A DNA stretch of 48,426 bases from assembly GCA_945915275.1 (NCBI GenBank), contig CAMEEZ010000004.1, positions 1 through 48,426 of the forward strand, given 5' to 3'. This document shows, one piece after another, positions 35,447-44,985 of this stretch; within the stretch, counting starts at the first letter, position 1; each line of letters starts with the position of its first letter. The notes under the pieces were generated by a model that saw only the letters and a program-made list of their open reading frames with translations, was not told where the DNA came from and made no database searches. The position numbers and the translations under genes were made by a program. Origin of the DNA: an uncultured Mycoplasma sp. (GTDB lineage Bacteria > Bacillota_I > Bacilli_A > RF39 > UBA660).

Positions 35447-38230
35447 TTAATTAACCTTTTTCCTTGTTAAAGTAGAATTTTTTCTACGATTAATTTCTTC
35501 TTGAGTTAATTTATATTTATTTATAATTATACGTTCTATTTTAGGAACAATAGTGTTATGTATTTGATCAATATAATCACTAGTTAATTTAAATACATAA
35601 TTAGGATTTTGCAAATCCTTACCATAAACTATATAAAGTAAGTTTAATTCATTTAAATCTAAAAGTCCTAAAGCTGAAGTTACTTCCTCCTCAGTATATT
35701 CTCCTAAAAGTTCATAAATACTTTTCATATTATTACCATCAATAGAACTAAGCTGTGAGTTTTTTATAATATCTCTATCATTTTCTTCAATTTTAACATT
35801 CTCAGTTTTTTCTATATTTGATTTATTTTCTAAATTTAATTTTCTTTTGGCTTCCATAGTAGCTTGATTATGAATATATAATGAACGTATCTTTCTTAAA
35901 GCAATTTTTTCGATACTTCTAATTTTTTCGTAAGATATTTTTAATTTTTGAGAAATTTCTTTTAAATTATAAATCTTATTATTATAATATCCATACCTTA
36001 GCTTGATTACTTCGAGTTCAGTTTTCTTTAAACCAGCATTTAAAATAAATTCCCATAATGCATTTAAAGACAAGTTATTTTCCACTTCATCTTGAAGATT
36101 ATAATCATATTTTATGACATCTTTAAGTTCTGCACTATCTTCATCATCTGAAATAGGAACATTTATACTTTCTACATATATTGGACTCGTTTTTACTTCT
36201 TTAATTTTTGTTAAAGGAACTTTTAAAATTTCAGCAAGTCTTTCATCAGTAGGAGAATCCATATTTTTTTCTAGAGCAGTTATTTTATAATATAATTCTC
36301 TAACATCTTTAGGTACTCTTATTAAAGAATAGTTATGATTTATTGCTAATTGAATTTTTTGACGTATCCACCATGTTGCATACGTAGATAATTTATAGCC
36401 CTGTGTATAATCAAATTTTTCTATAGCTTCCATTAAACCAATATTTCCTTCTTCAATAAGGTCTAATAAGTCCATACCTTTATTTGTATATCGTTTAGCA
36501 ATTGTCACAACATATCTAAGATTATGTTCAATTAATTTGTTTTTGGCTTTTAAATCCCCATTCTTATATTGTTGAAACAATAAGAATTCTTCTTTTCTTG
36601 ATAAAACAGACTTTCTACTTATTTCCATTAAATACATTTTTAAAGAGTCATCAGTTATTGAACTATCAATATATAATTCAGGTTGTTTTTGCGTTTTTAT
36701 AACGGAATAAACATCTGTTAAATATAATAATCTATCATTTACAGGTAATTTTTCAAGGAAGTTAGAATTTTCTAATAATATTTCTAAATATTTTTGAAAA
36801 ATTTCATTCGTTTCTAACAAATTAGAACATAAATCCATATTAATATTTAAAAATCTTTCAAATTGATTTAAAAAGTCATTCAATATTTCCACACAATTTT
36901 TTAAATCAGGATTTGGATAAAAATTATCATTTATATATGTGATAATATCTTCGAATATATCACTTTTAAATTTTGACTTTAAAGTTTCTATATTCTCTAA
37001 GGAAATATTTGGTTCTTCTATGTGTATATAATCATGTTCTTCTTTTGATAAATTAGTTAATTTATTTTTAGATTTTTCTTCTTTTAAGAGTAATGCTTTT
37101 TTTATTTTTTCAACTGCCTTTTCCTCAATTTGATCTATTCTTTCATAACTCAAATTATATTTTTGAGCAGCTTCTCTATGTGTATGTTTTTTTCCATCGT
37201 ATTTTCCAAACAAAAACTTTATTATGTCTTTATTACGATCAGAAAACTTTTCTAAATTATTTAGTATCTCCCAAATTTCTTCTTTTTCTAATTTAGAAAT
37301 TATATCTTCATCTTGAGAATCATATATTTCTAATGATTCTTTTACATCATCAGATAATTCTTCAAAACTAATTATTTCGTTTGGATACATTAATATTTCT
37401 GTAGTTAATTGTTCATCTATATTTAAATATTGACTTATTTCTGAAACAGATGGATTATATCCATTTTTAGCAAAATAATTTTCTTGAAAACTCATAATAT
37501 CTTTATATAATTTATTATTTCTATCAGATATTTTTAAAGTACAATTTTTTTTGCTAAAAAATTTCTTAAGGTATGAATCTATACATTTATATACATAAGT
37601 GCTAAATTTCACTTGATAGTTTGGATTATAATTATCTATTGTTTTTATTAACATTAAATTTCCATTTTGAATCATATCTAATAATTCATGAGCATCATTA
37701 CTGTATTTTTGAGCTATTTTAGGAACTAATCGTAAATTTGATTTAATTATTACATTTCTTGCTTCTTTATCCCCATTTCTGACCTTTTTAAATAGTTCTA
37801 ATTCTTCTTCATAAGATAAAATAGAGTATTTCTTTATCTCTTTGATATATTCATTTAAAGTTTGACTATTATATTTATCAGAAATTAACTTCGTCATTAT
37901 TTCATCATAATCTAAATCATTTATATCACAATAGATCTTGATTAACGACTGAATATTTTCATCACAGCAAAGATTAATCATTGCTACTGATGATTTAGAA
38001 TTATTAATCGCGGTCACTAAAGTTTCAAGATTGAAATATAATCTTTGATTATTCTTTAATAATTCACTAAACACATTAATATTTGAATCAACAAAATTTC
38101 CAGAATAGTCGTTTTCCTCAATATATTTTATTAATTTTTTAAATGAAGCGATAATTGTATTCCAAGTATCTTCAAGAGTAAAATTTTCGTTGATAAAGTT
38201 ATCATATAATTTATATATATTTTCCCCCAT
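35447..38230 (-). CDS. Double sigma-70 factor fusion protein, 927 residues
   Basis: One uninterrupted frame with two sigma-70 modules. Module 1: region 2 at about 140-225 ([15 protein letters not shown] at 182), region 3 about 240-295 and region 4 at 350-369 ([20 protein letters not shown]). Here the usual ATWWIRQ is YVYKCID, so the melting Trp pair is lost. Module 2: region 2 at about 545-635 ([14 protein letters not shown] at 587, ATWWIRQ at 618-624), region 3 about 640-690 and region 4 at 755-774. A further region-4-like segment lies at 840-907. Before each region 2 is a related helical element (LL-x-x-N near 57 and 471). Neighbours: an RpoD-like gene downstream, tsf upstream. A strong promoter and GGGGA ribosome site are present. 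It could pair a primary-type sigma with a degenerate one that competes or regulates; this is inference. I know of no described family of this layout. Confidence 0.88.
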   Translation of the reverse strand: MGENIYKLYDNFINENFTLEDTWNTIIASFKKLIKYIEENDYSGNFVDSNINVFSELLKNNQRLYFNLETLVTAINNSKSSVAMINLCCDENIQSLIKIYCDINDLDYDEIMTKLISDKYNSQTLNEYIKEIKKYSILSYEEELELFKKVRNGDKEARNVIIKSNLRLVPKIAQKYSNDAHELLDMIQNGNLMLIKTIDNYNPNYQVKFSTYVYKCIDSYLKKFFSKKNCTLKISDRNNKLYKDIMSFQENYFAKNGYNPSVSEISQYLNIDEQLTTEILMYPNEIISFEELSDDVKESLEIYDSQDEDIISKLEKEEIWEILNNLEKFSDRNKDIIKFLFGKYDGKKHTHREAAQKYNLSYERIDQIEEKAVEKIKKALLLKEEKSKNKLTNLSKEEHDYIHIEEPNISLENIETLKSKFKSDIFEDIITYINDNFYPNPDLKNCVEILNDFLNQFERFLNINMDLCSNLLETNEIFQKYLEILLENSNFLEKLPVNDRLLYLTDVYSVIKTQKQPELYIDSSITDDSLKMYLMEISRKSVLSRKEEFLLFQQYKNGDLKAKNKLIEHNLRYVVTIAKRYTNKGMDLLDLIEEGNIGLMEAIEKFDYTQGYKLSTYATWWIRQKIQLAINHNYSLIRVPKDVRELYYKITALEKNMDSPTDERLAEILKVPLTKIKEVKTSPIYVESINVPISDDEDSAELKDVIKYDYNLQDEVENNLSLNALWEFILNAGLKKTELEVIKLRYGYYNNKIYNLKEISQKLKISYEKIRSIEKIALRKIRSLYIHNQATMEAKRKLNLENKSNIEKTENVKIEENDRDIIKNSQLSSIDGNNMKSIYELLGEYTEEEVTSALGLLDLNELNLLYIVYGKDLQNPNYVFKLTSDYIDQIHNTIVPKIERIIINKYKLTQEEINRRKNSTLTRKKVN

Positions 38231-38259
38231 AAATCGATTCCCCTTTTTGAATAAGTCGT

Positions 38260-38288
38260 ATTATACTACATAATATGCAAAAAAGCAA
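38260..38288 (-). promoter_or_regulatory. Promoter of the double sigma gene
   Basis: Minus strand TTGCTT (38283-38288), 17-nt spacer, TATAAT (38260-38265). The leader is about 20 nt. Confidence 0.75.
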
Positions 38289-38293
38289 ATAAA

Positions 38294-38314
38294 AAAGATG
38301 CTTTACGCACCTTT
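38294..38314 (-). terminator. Terminator of rpsB-tsf
   Basis: An 8-position stem (AAAGGTGC with GCATCTTT, one G-T pair) followed by T residues. It starts inside tsf and contains its stop codon. Confidence 0.75.
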
Positions 38315-39181
38315 TACTTGATTCATAACTTCTTCAGCAAAGTTATCATTTCTTTTTTCCATACCTTCGCCAACTTCAAAACGAACCATTTTTATTACTT
38401 TTCCATTATTATTTTTAACATATGTTTTAACATCAATATTTCCATCTTTAACAAATGCTTGCTCATTTAAACATACTTCTTTATAATATTTTTTTATTTT
38501 ACCATCAACGATTTTATCTGCCATTTCTGGTTTTTTACCTTCGTTAATTACTTGTTCTTTTAATATTTTTCTTTCATTTTCTAAAACTTCAGCAGGAACA
38601 TCCTCAGGATTTAAATACATTGGTCTCATTGCTGCTACTTGCATTGCTACATCTTTAGCAACTTCTTCGTTAGCACCTTCTAATAGTGTCAAAACAGCAA
38701 TTTTTCCACCCATATGTAAATAAGCTCCAAATGAATCACTATCCTCTTTCTCTAAAACTTCAATTCTTCTTAAAGATAATTTTTCTCCAATTTTTGCAGT
38801 TTTAGCAACAATTAAATCTTTAATAGTTCCTTCTTCACATGATAGTTCTAAAGCTTCTTCTAGAGTATTAGCGTTACTATTTATAATAGTTTTACCAATT
38901 GTATCAATCATTGCTTTAAATTCTTCATTTTTACTTACAAAGTCTGTTTCAGAGTTAACTTCAATTATAACTGCCTTATTTTTTTCAATATAAATATTTG
39001 CCAATCCTTCTGCTGCTATACGAGATTCCTTTTTTGCGGATTTAGCAATTCCTTTTTCTCTTAACCAATCAATTGATTTATCCATATCTCCATTACATTC
39101 AGCTAAGGCTTTTTTACAGTCCATCATTCCTGCTCCACTAGCTTCACGTAATTCTTTTACCATACTTGCAGTAATTTCCAT
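38303..39181 (-). CDS. tsf: Elongation factor Ts
   Basis: 292 residues. The TDFVSKNEEF motif, N-terminal VKELREASGAGMMDCKKALAE and the C-terminal core are diagnostic. It exchanges nucleotide on EF-Tu. GGAGGAA precedes the ATG, 12 nt after rpsB. Normal order with rpsB, but no pyrH follows. Confidence 0.97.
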   Translation of the reverse strand: MEITASMVKELREASGAGMMDCKKALAECNGDMDKSIDWLREKGIAKSAKKESRIAAEGLANIYIEKNKAVIIEVNSETDFVSKNEEFKAMIDTIGKTIINSNANTLEEALELSCEEGTIKDLIVAKTAKIGEKLSLRRIEVLEKEDSDSFGAYLHMGGKIAVLTLLEGANEEVAKDVAMQVAAMRPMYLNPEDVPAEVLENERKILKEQVINEGKKPEMADKIVDGKIKKYYKEVCLNEQAFVKDGNIDVKTYVKNNNGKVIKMVRFEVGEGMEKRNDNFAEEVMNQVKGA

Positions 39182-39193
39182 TTTTATTCCTCC

Positions 39194-40123
39194 TTAGCTT
39201 AATGATGATATTAATTCATCTTTTTTCATTGAAGAATAGCCTTTAATTCCAGCTTCTTTTGCCATTGCTTTTAATTCAGCTAAAGTTTTTCCTGTTAAAT
39301 CTTCTACTTCAGTAACATCTTCTGTTTTAGCTTCCTCTACTACTGGAACTTCAACATTTTCTACTTCTTTTTTAGTAGCTGATTCTTTTGTTTCAGCTTT
39401 TGTTTCTTTTTTGTCTTCTTCAGTAACATAGTCAACAATTTCAAGACCATTTACTTCACAGATAGCATTATTTAATACTCCTAAAACAACTTTTACAGCA
39501 CGAACTGCATCATCATTTCCAGGTATTACAAAATCAACATCATCTGGATCACAATTTGTATCAACAATTCCAAATACTGGAATATTTAATTTTCTTGCTT
39601 CTCTAATTGCATTTATTTCTTTTTTAGGATCAACAACAATCAAAGCATTTGGAAGTTTAGTCATATTTCTAATTCCACATAATACACGATTTAATTTTTC
39701 ATATTCTTTCTTTAAACCGATAACTTCCTTTTTAGGTAATGCTTCGAAAGTACCATCTTGTTCCATTTTTTCAATTTCTTCTAAACGTTTAACTCTTCTT
39801 CTGATAGTTCTAAAATTAGTTAATGTTCCACCTAACCATCTTTCAACTACATAATAAGAATTACTTCTTTCAGCTTCTTCTTTTGCTGCTTCACTTGCTT
39901 GTTTTTTAGTACCAACATATAAGAAAGTACCACCATTTTCAGCAATTTTCTTTATCTCAGCGTATGCCTCTTCGATTAACGCTTGAGTTTTTTGCAAATC
40001 AATAATATAAATATCATCTCTTGCAGTAAAAATATATTCTTTCATCTTTGGATTCCATCTTTTTGTTTGATGACCAAAATGAACACCAGCTTCTAATAAA
40101 TAACTCATAGAAACTACAGCCAT
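39194..40123 (-). CDS. rpsB: 30S ribosomal protein S2 with a Rho_N-like C-terminal extension
   Basis: 309 residues against about 230-260 usual. The S2 fold is complete to about 235 ([55 protein letters not shown]). An acidic linker (about 236-270, Glu/Lys/Val-rich) leads to [20 protein letters not shown] and KDELIS, which match the Rho-factor N-terminal (SAP-like) helix-extended-helix. Such a domain binds nucleic acid in Rho, so it may help S2 grip RNA; role unproved. GGAGG precedes the ATG. First gene with tsf. Confidence 0.95.
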   Translation of the reverse strand: MAVVSMSYLLEAGVHFGHQTKRWNPKMKEYIFTARDDIYIIDLQKTQALIEEAYAEIKKIAENGGTFLYVGTKKQASEAAKEEAERSNSYYVVERWLGGTLTNFRTIRRRVKRLEEIEKMEQDGTFEALPKKEVIGLKKEYEKLNRVLCGIRNMTKLPNALIVVDPKKEINAIREARKLNIPVFGIVDTNCDPDDVDFVIPGNDDAVRAVKVVLGVLNNAICEVNGLEIVDYVTEEDKKETKAETKESATKKEVENVEVPVVEEAKTEDVTEVEDLTGKTLAELKAMAKEAGIKGYSSMKKDELISSLS

Positions 40124-40268
40124 AAAAAATTCCCTCCTTCGTTATTTCCTCTTAATACTTCAACTTATCTTTCCACCTCTTCGGCACTCGGAAAAATAAT
40201 CCATATTAATGTGTATTTGCTTTTTTATAAGCCACGTATATTTTATCAAATTATATAATTAATAGCAA
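40124..40268 (-). promoter_or_regulatory. rpsB promoter and leader
   Basis: Minus strand TTGCTA (40263-40268), 17-nt spacer, TAAAAT (40240-40245). About 110 nt of leader precede the ATG and include CCGAGTGCC and GAGGTGGAAAG segments that could fold into a control element for autoregulation. I see no certain match to a known leader. Confidence 0.5.
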
Positions 40269-40293
40269 GATTAAATTACAGCTAAAAATTCAT

Positions 40294-40884
40294 TTAATCT
40301 TTCTTAATTTTGGCATATAAGCAGCCACAATAATCTTGCCTATATAAATTATATTTTTTGGCCAACTTAATACTATCTAAATACCCATTTTCTTTTTTAA
40401 AATCACTAAATAAATACTTGATTTTATCATCTTGTAAGGTTCTACCTAGATTATTAATCATTTCACTATTTTTATGGGGACTTACTGTAAGTGTTGTTCC
40501 AAAATATTCAAAATGATTTTTAATAGCTTCTTCTTTTACGACTTTCAAACGATGTTGTATACATAAAATACATCTTTTTCCACCTTCTGGTTCATTTTCT
40601 AACCCATAGGATAATTTTACAAATTCATTATGGTTATAATCAATATCCAACAGTGGAATACTTTTTTCTTCTAAAAATTTTATTTGTTCTGCTTTTCTTT
40701 TGAGATATTCTTCTTCTGGTTCAATATTTGGATTATAATAAATTACAGTTATATTAAAGTAATTTTCTAAAACAGAAATAACATGAGTTGAACAAGGGCC
40801 ACAGCAACTATGTAATAATAATTTTGGCTTATAATCTAAAGTGCTAATTAACTCTTTTAAGACATTATTATAATTAATCTTCAT
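40294..40884 (-). CDS. queH: Epoxyqueuosine reductase QueH
   Basis: 196 residues. The Fe-S/metal motifs fit QueH (DUF208): LHSCCGPCS (about 24-32), RCILC near 93-97 and the C-terminal YCGC. It makes the last step of queuosine synthesis in tRNAs for Asn, Asp, His and Tyr. The rest of the queuosine route is not in this window. AGAGGAAG precedes the ATG, overlapping the divIB end by 11 nt. Confidence 0.92.
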   Translation of the reverse strand: MKINYNNVLKELISTLDYKPKLLLHSCCGPCSTHVISVLENYFNITVIYYNPNIEPEEEYLKRKAEQIKFLEEKSIPLLDIDYNHNEFVKLSYGLENEPEGGKRCILCIQHRLKVVKEEAIKNHFEYFGTTLTVSPHKNSEMINNLGRTLQDDKIKYLFSDFKKENGYLDSIKLAKKYNLYRQDYCGCLYAKIKKD

Positions 40885-41623
40885 TTTCTTCCTCTTGTTT
40901 TTTGGCTTCTTGATCTTTCAAACTATCATAAGAAGTAATACTTATAGTATCACGATTTGAATTAAGATAAATTATTCCTCTAATTCCTTCATCCATCGTA
41001 GCACATATCTTATCATATTCATTTAATCTTTTTAAATTAATAGTATTTACATAAACTGTATTTGTATCATTCATTCTTAAAACAAATCGTGTGTCATCAA
41101 TGGTTACTCCATCTTTTTCTTCTAAAGAATACTCTATCTCACTTATCATACCTATAATACTAGAATCTATATCTTTAAATTTTTTTATAAAGTTATTTAA
41201 TATTTCTTCGGGAACAAAATTTATTAATATAGGTACCCCTAGATATTTATTACTATTCTCGGTAGTATTGCCATTAGATAAATATATTAAATCAGCATTT
41301 CTTGAATAAAATAATGGTTGTGCTTCATTAATAATTATTGTTACTTTCCCAAAAATATTTTTCTTCACTTTAGCTTCTTCAACTAAATCTAATTTTTCTA
41401 ATTTCTTTTCAATTTTCTTGTTTTTTAATTTAATTATAGCAGGATAATCTTTTAACCCAGCAGTTTCAATTATTTCTAAATCAGTTAAATAATTAGTACC
41501 CATTACATAGATATTTTTTATTGGTAGATTTAATAAATAATAACCAAGCATACCTATTAAATAGAAAAATAAAATAATAACAAGAAAACTTCTAATACGA
41601 TGTTTCTTTTTTACTTTTTTCAT
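40874..41623 (-). CDS. divIB: Cell-division protein DivIB/FtsQ
   Basis: 249 residues. A basic N-terminus, one transmembrane segment (about 9-28), a POTRA domain (IKNIYVMGTNYLTDLEIIETAGL, near 34-56) and a beta C-terminal domain with a charged tail rich in Glu. It stabilises the divisome with FtsL and DivIC. The ATG at 41623 has GGGAG upstream. The place after murB fits the usual mur-divIB cluster. Confidence 0.88.
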   Translation of the reverse strand: MKKVKKKHRIRSFLVIILFFYLIGMLGYYLLNLPIKNIYVMGTNYLTDLEIIETAGLKDYPAIIKLKNKKIEKKLEKLDLVEEAKVKKNIFGKVTIIINEAQPLFYSRNADLIYLSNGNTTENSNKYLGVPILINFVPEEILNNFIKKFKDIDSSIIGMISEIEYSLEEKDGVTIDDTRFVLRMNDTNTVYVNTINLKRLNEYDKICATMDEGIRGIIYLNSNRDTISITSYDSLKDQEAKKQEEENED

Positions 41624-41625
41624 TT

Positions 41626-42519
41626 TTACTCCCAATTTACAAATTCTTGTTCAACAATTAAATCGATTCCTGTTTTATGTAAAACTTCATCATGAACTAG
41701 AGTTATTAAATCTTTAATGTCTTTACCTGTAGCGTTTCCAATATTTATAATAAAATTAGCATGTTTTTCACTGACTTTAGCTCCACCAATGGTTTTTCCT
41801 TTTAATCCAACTTCTTGTTCGATAATTCTTCCTGAAGCATCACCTTCGGGATTTCTAAATACGCTTCCTGCAGACGGATAATTTAATGGTTGAGTATCTT
41901 TTCTTTTTTCTAAACGTCTTTTTACAACTTCTAAAGATTCTTTTTTATCTCCGTATTCTAATTTTAATGTAACATCTAAAATGATTAAATTTTTATTATC
42001 TTTAAAGCTGGTATGACGATATTTATAAAAAATATCATCCTTTTTTAAGACTTTAATTTTATTATTCTCATCAATTATAGTTACACTATCTATAAAATCA
42101 AACATACAAGATTTATATGCACCAGCATTGCCTACCGTACTTCCACCGACAGTACCAGGTATTCCTGTTGCCCATTCAAGTCCTTTTAATCCATGATTTA
42201 TTGCTTCAATTGCTAAACGTGGAAGCATAACTCCAGCTTCAGCTATAACTTTATTTTCATCAAAACATATTTTATTTAAATTATCTAATTTTATGATTAC
42301 TCCATCATATAAGTCATCACTAAATACAATATTAGATCCATTTCCTAAGATAAAGAATTTAGTTTTAGTCTCCTTTAAATAAATAATTAAATCAACTAAG
42401 CTATCTTTATCATTTGGATGAATTAAATATTTAGCTTTTCCTCCTATTTTATATGTATTATAATCTTTTAATGAAACTTGTTTTAAAACTTTACCAAATC
42501 TTTGTAAATTATCCATCAT
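41626..42519 (-). CDS. murB: UDP-N-acetylenolpyruvoylglucosamine reductase MurB
   Basis: 297 residues. FAD-binding type 4 fold: YKIGGKAKYLIHP, LGNGSNIVFSDD, GIPGTVGGSTVGNAGAYK, and PSAGSVFRNPEG with the Ser that donates the proton. Short MurB class. Reduces UDP-GlcNAc-enolpyruvate to UDP-MurNAc. AAAGGA precedes the first of two ATG codons; the second is 3 nt further. The stop is 2 nt before divIB. Confidence 0.96.
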   Translation of the reverse strand: MMDNLQRFGKVLKQVSLKDYNTYKIGGKAKYLIHPNDKDSLVDLIIYLKETKTKFFILGNGSNIVFSDDLYDGVIIKLDNLNKICFDENKVIAEAGVMLPRLAIEAINHGLKGLEWATGIPGTVGGSTVGNAGAYKSCMFDFIDSVTIIDENNKIKVLKKDDIFYKYRHTSFKDNKNLIILDVTLKLEYGDKKESLEVVKRRLEKRKDTQPLNYPSAGSVFRNPEGDASGRIIEQEVGLKGKTIGGAKVSEKHANFIINIGNATGKDIKDLITLVHDEVLHKTGIDLIVEQEFVNWE

Positions 42520-43598
42520 TCTATCAAGTCCTTTATCTCATTATATATAATATCAGCACTTTTAGTGATATTCATCTTTTTAATATGCTCTTTCAGTCTA
42601 CTATATTTTTCTTTATTGGTAAATAAGGAATTTATTTCTTTTTTTAATTTATGAGTATTTAAATCTTTTTCTAAAATAAGTAATGCAGCTTTTTTTTCTT
42701 TTATTTCCAAAGCATTATAATATTGATGATTATTAGCAACGTATGGACTAGGAATAAAGATTGTAGGAAGTTCTAAGGCTAAACTTTCTGTTATTGCTCC
42801 AGCACCTGCTCTTGAAATGAAAAGATCTGTATCTTTCATTAAACCCGTAAGATTTTCCATATATGGTTTTACTATAACATTCTTAGGAAAAATAACATCT
42901 TTAATAAAACTATCATAATAATTTTTTCCTGTTATATATAAAACTTGATAATCTTCATTTTCGATACTTAATAAAAATTCTTTCATAATATTATTAAATG
43001 TTGAACTTCCAAGACTTCCTGCTACAATTGTAACTAATTTTTTGTTTTTTTTGAATCCTAAATTAGTCTTATCTACCTTTATAGCATTTAAGGCTCTATC
43101 ACCACAAGGATTACCAGTATAAACAATTTTTTTAGCATTTTTAAAATAACCCTTACTTTTCTCAAAAGATACTCCAACTAAATCAACTTTTTTGGCTAAA
43201 GCTATGTTACTCTTGCCAGGAATACTATTTTGTTCATGAATAAACGTTTTAATTCCTAAGCTTTTTGCAGCACTTAACACTGGATATGTAACGTATCCTC
43301 CAACACCAATAACAATATCTGGCTTAAATTCTTTAATTATTTGTTTACATTTATCTTTAGCTTTTTTTATCAAATAGATATTTTTAAAATCTCTCAAAAT
43401 ATCTGTTTTACTAAAGCCATAGATTTCTATACTCTCATATTTTATTCCTAAAGGTGGTACTATATCTTTTTCCATCCTATTATGAGTTCCAATATACAAA
43501 ACATTTAAATTTTTTTCTTTTTCTTTAAACTTTTCAATAATAGATAAAGCTGGATATATATGGCCACCAGTACCACCAGCCGTAATTATTAAATTCAT
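42516..43598 (-). CDS. murG: UDP-GlcNAc transferase MurG
   Basis: 360 residues. GGTGGHIYPALSI, IGVGGYVTYP, and HEQNSIPGKSN (about 115-125), then GSLGSSTFN and ISRAGAGAITESLAL with the GT28 C-terminal fold. It makes lipid II at the inner face of the membrane. The ATG at 43598 has GGGTGA upstream; a GTG three codons earlier overlaps the site. A TATAAT upstream suggests its own promoter, overlapping the murD terminator. Confidence 0.95.
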   Translation of the reverse strand: MNLIITAGGTGGHIYPALSIIEKFKEKEKNLNVLYIGTHNRMEKDIVPPLGIKYESIEIYGFSKTDILRDFKNIYLIKKAKDKCKQIIKEFKPDIVIGVGGYVTYPVLSAAKSLGIKTFIHEQNSIPGKSNIALAKKVDLVGVSFEKSKGYFKNAKKIVYTGNPCGDRALNAIKVDKTNLGFKKNKKLVTIVAGSLGSSTFNNIMKEFLLSIENEDYQVLYITGKNYYDSFIKDVIFPKNVIVKPYMENLTGLMKDTDLFISRAGAGAITESLALELPTIFIPSPYVANNHQYYNALEIKEKKAALLILEKDLNTHKLKKEINSLFTNKEKYSRLKEHIKKMNITKSADIIYNEIKDLIE

Positions 43599-43624
43599 AA
43601 GATTCACCCATTTAATTATACTAT

Positions 43625-43650
43625 AAAACTGATAATAAATTATCAGTTTT
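43625..43650. terminator. Hairpin terminator after murD
   Basis: A perfect 11-bp stem AAAACTGATAA/TTATCAGTTTT with a 4-nt loop and flanking A/T runs. It separates murD from murG. Confidence 0.82.
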
Positions 43651-43656
43651 TAATTT

Positions 43657-44985
43657 TTAGTGTAAACCATATTTTTTTACACATTCAATATAATCCTTAC
43701 TTTTTTCCTCATAATTTTTATAATTATTATAACTAGGAGCAGAAGGCGATAGTAAACAATACTTACCTTTTCCGGTTACTTCATAAGCTTTTTTTACAGC
43801 ATCTTCCATACTTTCAAAATAAAAAATTCTTTTGTCTAATTTTAGTTCAAATAACTTTTCGTAAATATATAAACCAGTTTCTGGTTGACAAATAATATTT
43901 GAAATATTTGTTTTTGCTAACGCTTCAATAAAATCATCATATCCTATTTTTCTATCCATTCCTCCGATTATTAAGGTGTCCACTTTTTCTAAGGTTCTAA
44001 TAGAATTTAGTGTAGAATTTGGGATTGTAGCTAATGTATCATCATAAAATGTTATGCTTTTATATGTTCCAATACATTCCATACGATGAGGCAAAGTTTC
44101 AAATTGACGGATTACTTTCTCTACTTTTTTTAAGTCTAATTTTAGAATTGTTGCAACTTTTAATGCAAAAACAATGTCTATTCTATTAAATAGCCCTTCT
44201 AATTTTTGTCCTTTTTTAAAATCATATATTTTCTTGCTTTCAAAAGTAACAACATCATTTACTATAATATCTTCATTAATAGGAATTTGCTTACTTTTTA
44301 AATTCATACTTTTAACTAAATTATTTAATTCTTTATTCTTATCATAAAATAAAGCATAATCATTAGTATTTTGATTTTTAAACATCTTGAGTTTCGCATT
44401 ATAATAATTATCTAAATTATAAAAATAATCTAAATGCTCAGGAAATAAATTTAAAATTATTCCGATATGTGGACTATTATGCAAATCATTCAATTGATGT
44501 GCAGACATTTCTGCTACAACATAAGATTCATTATTAAAGTCTTCAATGTAATCAAACACTGGTATCCCAATATTTCCAACATAAAAAGTGTTATCTATTT
44601 GATTTTTTATTATTTGATAAATTAAACTACTTGTAGTACTTTTTCCTTTTGTTCCCGTTATCCCAATTAATTTAATATTAGTAAATCTTAGTAATAAATC
44701 AAATTGTGATGTAATCTCTGTATTGAAACTCTTATTTATCAAACTTATTCCTGGGGATTTTATAACTAAATCAAAATCATTCAATCTTTCTAAATAATCT
44801 TTTGAAATTAGACTTATATTATTATCTTTTAAGTCTTTTATTGATTCACTATTTTGATCTAAGATAGTTATATTTTTTTGAGGCAAATGTTTTCTAATTA
44901 AATTATAACTGGATTTTCCTTCTCTTCCAAACCCTAAAATAGCAATGTTTTTATCTTTTATATATTCAATAATTCTATGATACAT
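43657..44985 (-). CDS. murD: UDP-MurNAc-alanyl-glutamate ligase MurD, MurD2-like context
   Basis: 442 residues. ATP site GITGTKGKSTTSSL (about 113-126), the mid domain with HQLNDLHNSPHIGIILNLFPEHLDYF and a C-terminal domain with FETLPHRMECIG and DDTLATIPNSTLNSI. It adds glutamate to UDP-MurNAc-L-Ala. The gene overlaps murL by 11 nt, so in this organism it may add L-Glu, which MurL would then epimerise (MurD2 type). The sequence alone cannot tell the two types apart. Confidence 0.88.
   Translation of the reverse strand: MYHRIIEYIKDKNIAILGFGREGKSSYNLIRKHLPQKNITILDQNSESIKDLKDNNISLISKDYLERLNDFDLVIKSPGISLINKSFNTEITSQFDLLLRFTNIKLIGITGTKGKSTTSSLIYQIIKNQIDNTFYVGNIGIPVFDYIEDFNNESYVVAEMSAHQLNDLHNSPHIGIILNLFPEHLDYFYNLDNYYNAKLKMFKNQNTNDYALFYDKNKELNNLVKSMNLKSKQIPINEDIIVNDVVTFESKKIYDFKKGQKLEGLFNRIDIVFALKVATILKLDLKKVEKVIRQFETLPHRMECIGTYKSITFYDDTLATIPNSTLNSIRTLEKVDTLIIGGMDRKIGYDDFIEALAKTNISNIICQPETGLYIYEKLFELKLDKRIFYFESMEDAVKKAYEVTGKGKYCLLSPSAPSYNNYKNYEEKSKDYIECVKKYGLH

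Noticed and set aside
35447..38230. The double sigma as two genes joined by a frameshift or missed stop
   Set aside because: The frame is continuous for 927 codons, with one ribosome site and one promoter, and the linker (about 380-520) has the same codon use and a domain-like composition. An assembly error cannot be excluded without reads.
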